Shown here: positions 59,455-64,000 of the stretch, piece by piece | How positions within the stretch are numbered: position 1 is the first letter of the stretch | Layout: every line of letters starts with the position of its first letter | From: Hymenoscyphus infarciens | Taxonomy: Eukaryota > Ascomycota > Leotiomycetes > Helotiales > Helotiaceae | Assembly: GCA_001414345.1 (NCBI GenBank) | Contig: LLCB01000066.1 | Coordinates: 153,485-217,484, forward strand | Length of the DNA: 64,000 bases | Direction of reading: 5' to 3' | The notes under the pieces: generated by a model | Database searches by the model: none | What the model saw: the letters and a program-made list of their open reading frames with translations, nothing else | What the model was told of the DNA's origin: nothing | Program-made: the position numbers and the translations under genes

Positions 59455-60000
59455 GGTAGCTTTGCAAAGAAGGGAAACCTCAAGATTCTACAATCGTTAG
59501 ATCTCCGCCAAAAAAGAGGAAGCAAAACTCTTCAAAAAAAAAAAAAACAGGACGACAACAAAAATAGATAGTACCACCCAAAAATTATCCCACATTTCAA
59601 AGCTACCCCTACCGCGATCTCATATATAAATCCGGGGCCTTACCCGCAACTTTGTCTCCAGCACCAAGGATGATGACTGGGCTTGTGCCCGGAGAAAGGC
59701 GCATGCATGCTCCATACATCTTCGGACCACACTTCCTTCCTGACTCGATGTTTATTTGCTCGTGGTTGGCTTGATGTTTGCATGTTAAGTCGTTGACATG
59801 TCAAGAGGGGATGTGATAGCCGGGGTTGCCGTTTTAGGCGATGTCGTGCTTTTGGGAGGGCTTGTCGTGATATTTCATGTGTTGGATGAGGTGCATGCCA
59901 AATTACCCCTGCTTAACCCCTTTCAAGGAGCTGTCATAGCGCTGTGACAAACTCTTAAGTGGGGGAACCTTAGCTATGACAGCTGGTATAACGTATACCG
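59455..60000. other. 5' flank of the transporter, nothing recognised
   Basis: Normal-composition DNA with a short poly-A run near 59535, ending abruptly at the AT-rich array. Confidence 0.5.
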
Positions 60001-60529
60001 CCGTAGGTTATAACTAAGATAAAACGTGACTTCTAAAAAGAAATCTAGAATATTAATATAGTACTAATACTATTGTCTATAGTATTAGTTATATAGAAAA
60101 AGTAAAGTTATATAAAATAATTAATACTAATAATTAGATATTTAAAATTAATAATATAAATAATAATAATTTAATATTAAAAGTAAAAAGAATTAGAGTA
60201 AACTCTAACTCTAAATTAGAACTCTAAGTCTAATTTACTTATAAAAAGTAAATCTTTTATATATTAAAAGCTATTTAAACTAATAAACTAATAAAGTAAT
60301 AAAAAGTAGTTATAATACTAATACTACTACTACTTATAAGTTATTTTAATTATAAAAGTTAAATCTTTTATATAATAAAGGCTATTTAAACTAATAAAGT
60401 TATAAAGAGTAGTTATAGAAGTACTACTACTACTTATAGCTTAATTTATTTATAAAAGTTAATATAATAATAAGGTAGAAGTAGAGTAGAGAAGTAGTCT
60501 ATTCGTGGTTATTAACGCGAAAACTAAAG

Positions 60530-60740
60530 GTAAAGAGCGAAGATAGCTCTGAACGATGCTAATATATAAGAGGTACGAAACCGAATAACGATATATGTCG
60601 GCTAATATAAAAGCTCGAACCTACGAAGTACGTCTGAAAGCCTAGACGTACGTAACCTTTCTAAATTAGATAATATAAAATAACAACTACCGAAACCTTA
60701 TATATATAGCATATACTATGTAATCTCGGCTATATAGGAC
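60530..60740. repeat. Diverged dispersed repeat in the AT-rich array, copy A
   Basis: Shares TATATAAGAGGT, AACCGAATAAC/AACCGAACAAC, TCGGCTAATA, AAAAGCTC, AACCTACG and TAACTACC/TAACTACT with the segment at about 61560-61750, in the same orientation. Probably fragments of one decayed element. Confidence 0.6.
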
Positions 60741-61559
60741 GGCATACCGTCATAGTTAAATTCTTTATATATTAAAAACTATTAAGAATAATAAAGTAAT
60801 AAAGAGTAGAAGTATTAATACTACTACTACTTTATTCTTAATTTAACTATAAAAGTTAAATCTTTTATATATTAAAAGTAACTTATACTAATTAAGTAAT
60901 AAAGAGTAAAAGCAGTAGTTCTACTACTACTTATTACTAAATCTATTTATAAAGGTTTAATCTTTTATATAATAAAAGTAATTTAAACTAATAAAGTAAA
61001 AGAGAGTAGTAGTAGTACTACTACTACTACTTATACTCTATATAATTTAATAGAGCGTAGTTCTAATCTTATATTTCTAGCTCTAATAGAACTGAATATT
61101 TAATTTATTATCTTATTTTTTAAACTCTACTAAAGTATATAATAATATAGAAATTTAATAATAATTTACTTATAATCTTATATTTAAAAAGCTCTACTAA
61201 AAACAGGATTATTTTACTATAAGTTAGCTTACTTTTACTACTTCTATTACTTCTATTACTTCTATTACTACTTTTATACTCTTTTATACTTCTTTTTAAT
61301 TAATATACCTCTTCTAAAATAATAGAAGGCTAATACTACTCCTAGTATAAAAAAGTCTACTAAAAGAGCCTTAAAAGCTACTAAAAAAGTTCTTAAAAAG
61401 GCCTCTTAAGTACGCCTTATAGACGTGTTTCTTAACTAGAAAGAATTTATAACGACACGAAATATATACTACTACAAAAGAGGTATATAGGAGTGCGTTC
61501 AGCAGAATAACATACGTAGATACTAGGCTCTAATACGGAAGAAAAGGAAAAACTATCTC

Positions 61560-61750
61560 TCTCTAACTCTAGGAATATAGACTGCTATATATAAGAGGTT
61601 CGAATAGTATAAAAGAGTCTAAAACCGAACAACCTCGGCTAATACAAAAGCTCAAACCTACGTAACCTTCCTAAAACAGACAATGTAAGATAATAACTAC
61701 TGAAACCCTATATATAGCAGATACTCCTAGCTATCTAGAATAACGGCATG
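61560..61750. repeat. Diverged dispersed repeat in the AT-rich array, copy B
   Basis: Partner of 60530-60740 (see the shared blocks there); the two differ by many transitions and small gaps. Confidence 0.6.
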
Positions 61751-63864
61751 CTATCACAGAATTCTATAAGAAAGAAGTTATTAAGAGAGCGAGAGAGATT
61801 AAATAAAGAGATAGAAAGAAGCCTATCTCTACTATATAAAGAGTAAGTATAAATAGCTTTAAATTAGATTTTAATATACTAGTACTTCTAAACTAGCTTA
61901 GTATTATTATAGTTTAAAGCTACTTAGGTTTTAGTGTAAAACTACTCTAAATAAGAGTAGTTTTAAACTAGACTACTAAACGTATTTATATAAAAAGAAA
62001 ATATAATTTACTTATAAAAGTTAAATCTTTTATATAATAAAAGTTACTTAGACTAATAAAGTAATAGAGTATAGTAGTAGTACTATTACTAATACTTATT
62101 ACTTAATCTATTTATAAAATCTAAATATATTATATAATAAAAGCTATTTAAACTAATAAAGTAATAGAGTATAGTAGTAGTACTATTACTAATACTTATT
62201 ACTTAATCTATTTATAAAATCTAAATATATTATATAATAAAAGCTATTTAAAGTAATAAAGTAATAAAGAGTAGAAGTAGTAGTACTACTACTACTTATT
62301 ACTTAATCTATTTACAAAATCTAATTATATTATATAATAAAAGCTATTTAAAGTAATAAAGTAATAAAGAGTAGAAGTAGTAGTACTACTACTACTTATT
62401 ACTTAATCTATTTACAAAATCTAATTATATTATATAATAGAAGCTATTTAAAGTAATAAAGTAATAAAAAGTAGAAGTAGTAGTACTACTACTACTTATT
62501 ATTTAATTTATCTATAAAATTTAAATATATTATATTATAAAAGCTAAATTAATAAAGTAATAAAGAGTAGTAGTAGTATTTCTACTACTACTACTTATAG
62601 CTTAATTTATCTATAAAATTTAAATATATTATAGAATAAAAGCTATTTAAAGTAATAAGATAATAGAGAGTATTAGTACTACTACTACTACTTATTACTT
62701 AATATATTTATAAAAGTTTAATCTATTAAATAATAAAAGCGATTTAAACTAATAAAGTAATAGAGAGTAGTAGTAGTACTATGACTACTATTTATTACTT
62801 AATTTATCTATAAAATTTAAGTATTTTATATAATAAAAGCTATTTAAACAAATAAAGTAATAGAGAGTAGTAGTAGTAGTAGTACTACTTCTATTAGTTC
62901 TTATTTAATTTATCTATAGAAGTTAAATCTTTGATATAATAAAACTTATTTAAACTAATAAAGTAATAGAGAATAGTAGTAGTACTACTACTAATACTAA
63001 TTACTTAATATATTTATAAAAGTATAATCTTTTAAATAACAAAAGCGATTTAAACTAATAAAGTAATAAAGAGTAGTAGTAGTAGTATTAATATCTTGAA
63101 TTATCTATAGAAGTTATATCTTTTATTTAATAAACGCTATTTAAACTAATAAGATAATAGAGAGTAGTAGTACTAGTACTACTACTACTACTTCTTATTT
63201 AATTTATTTATAGAAGTTAATTTTTTTATATAATAAAAGCTAGTTAAACTAATAAAGGAATAGAGAGTAGTAGTAGTAGTACTACTACTACTACTACTTA
63301 TTACTTAATTTATTTATAAAAGTTAAATCTTTTAAATAATAAACACGATTTAAACTAATAAAGTAATAGAGAGTAGTAGTAGTAGTACTATTACTACTAC
63401 TTATAATATAATTTATTTATTTTAGCTTTAATCTTTTAAATAATAAAAGCGATTTAAACTAATAAAGTAATAAGAAGTAGTAGTAGTACTACTACTACTT
63501 ATTATTTATAAATTTTAAATATATTATATAATAAAAGCTATTTAAAGTAATATAATAATAGAGAGTAGAAGTAGTAGTAGTAGTACTACTACTACTTCTT
63601 ACTTAATTTATCTATAAAAGTTAAATTCTTTATTAAATAAAAGCTATTTAAACTAATAAAGTAATCGAGAGTAGTAGTAGTACTACTACTACTACTTATA
63701 ATATAATTTACTTATAAAGAGTAAATCTTTTATATAATAAAAGCTATTTAAACTAATAAAGTAATAGAGAGTAGTAGTATACTACTACTACTTATTACTT
63801 AATCTATTTAATAAAATTTAATCTTTTAAATAATTAAAGTAATTTAAACTAATAAATTAATAAG

Positions 63865-64000
<136 letters not shown>

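Overview
The window is filamentous-fungal nuclear DNA. Genes carry many 45-120 nt introns with GTAAGT-like donors and CTAAC-like branch sites. Gene islands alternate with AT-only tracts that look like repeat-induced point mutation (RIP). The gene content (ascomycete laccase, Egh16-like secreted protein, 2EXR and Zn2Cys6 families, RTA1-like and Dal5-type membrane proteins) points to Pezizomycotina. Leotiomycetes/Helotiales is my best guess, but that placement is inference. All exon structures were read by eye and kept only where reading frame and family motifs agree. No tRNA, rRNA, CRISPR array or viral gene was recognised.

Layout. 0-13 kb: a multi-intron laccase cut by the left window edge, a small VOC/glyoxalase-fold gene, a Q/N/S-rich low-complexity protein, an AT-rich decayed block, a complex inverted/direct repeat, a broken kinase-like (APH-fold) gene and an intact Baeyer-Villiger-type flavin monooxygenase. 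12-16.5 kb: decayed coding remnants and long non-coding DNA. 16.5-31 kb is a housekeeping island: a PARP-type zinc finger/SAP nuclear protein (-), a RING protein (-), Mediator subunit 17 (-), 6-phosphofructokinase (+) and IMP-specific 5'-nucleotidase ISN1 (+). MED17 and PFK are divergent and share one intergenic region. 31-33 kb: AT-rich DNA with a degenerate 18-20 bp minisatellite. 33.7-39 kb: a BTB/POZ-like protein (-) and RNA 3'-phosphate cyclase (+), divergently arranged. 41-48 kb: an Egh16-like secreted protein, an unrecognised 968-aa protein with an unusual 5' exon structure, and a Zn2Cys6 regulator. 50-59.5 kb: a SprT-like metalloprotease gene with an apparent frameshift, an RTA1-like membrane protein, a small secreted protein, a 2EXR protein, an AlkB-type dioxygenase and a Dal5-type MFS transporter. 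60-64 kb: an AT-rich array of ~100 bp satellite units ending in a pure TAC triplet tract at the window edge.

The genes do not form an obvious biosynthetic cluster. The most distinctive signals are non-genic or concern gene structure. (i) Four copies of a ~91-96 bp hairpin element begin CTATCCCCC and end GGGGGATAG, and every copy is flanked by TA. (ii) Two consecutive 3-nt microexons are inferred in the laccase. (iii) Three GC-AG introns are inferred in three housekeeping genes; one is a 48-nt stop-free intron in MED17 that could be retained in frame. (iv) The 968-aa gene opens with coding exons of 9, 30 and 63 nt, all phase 0.
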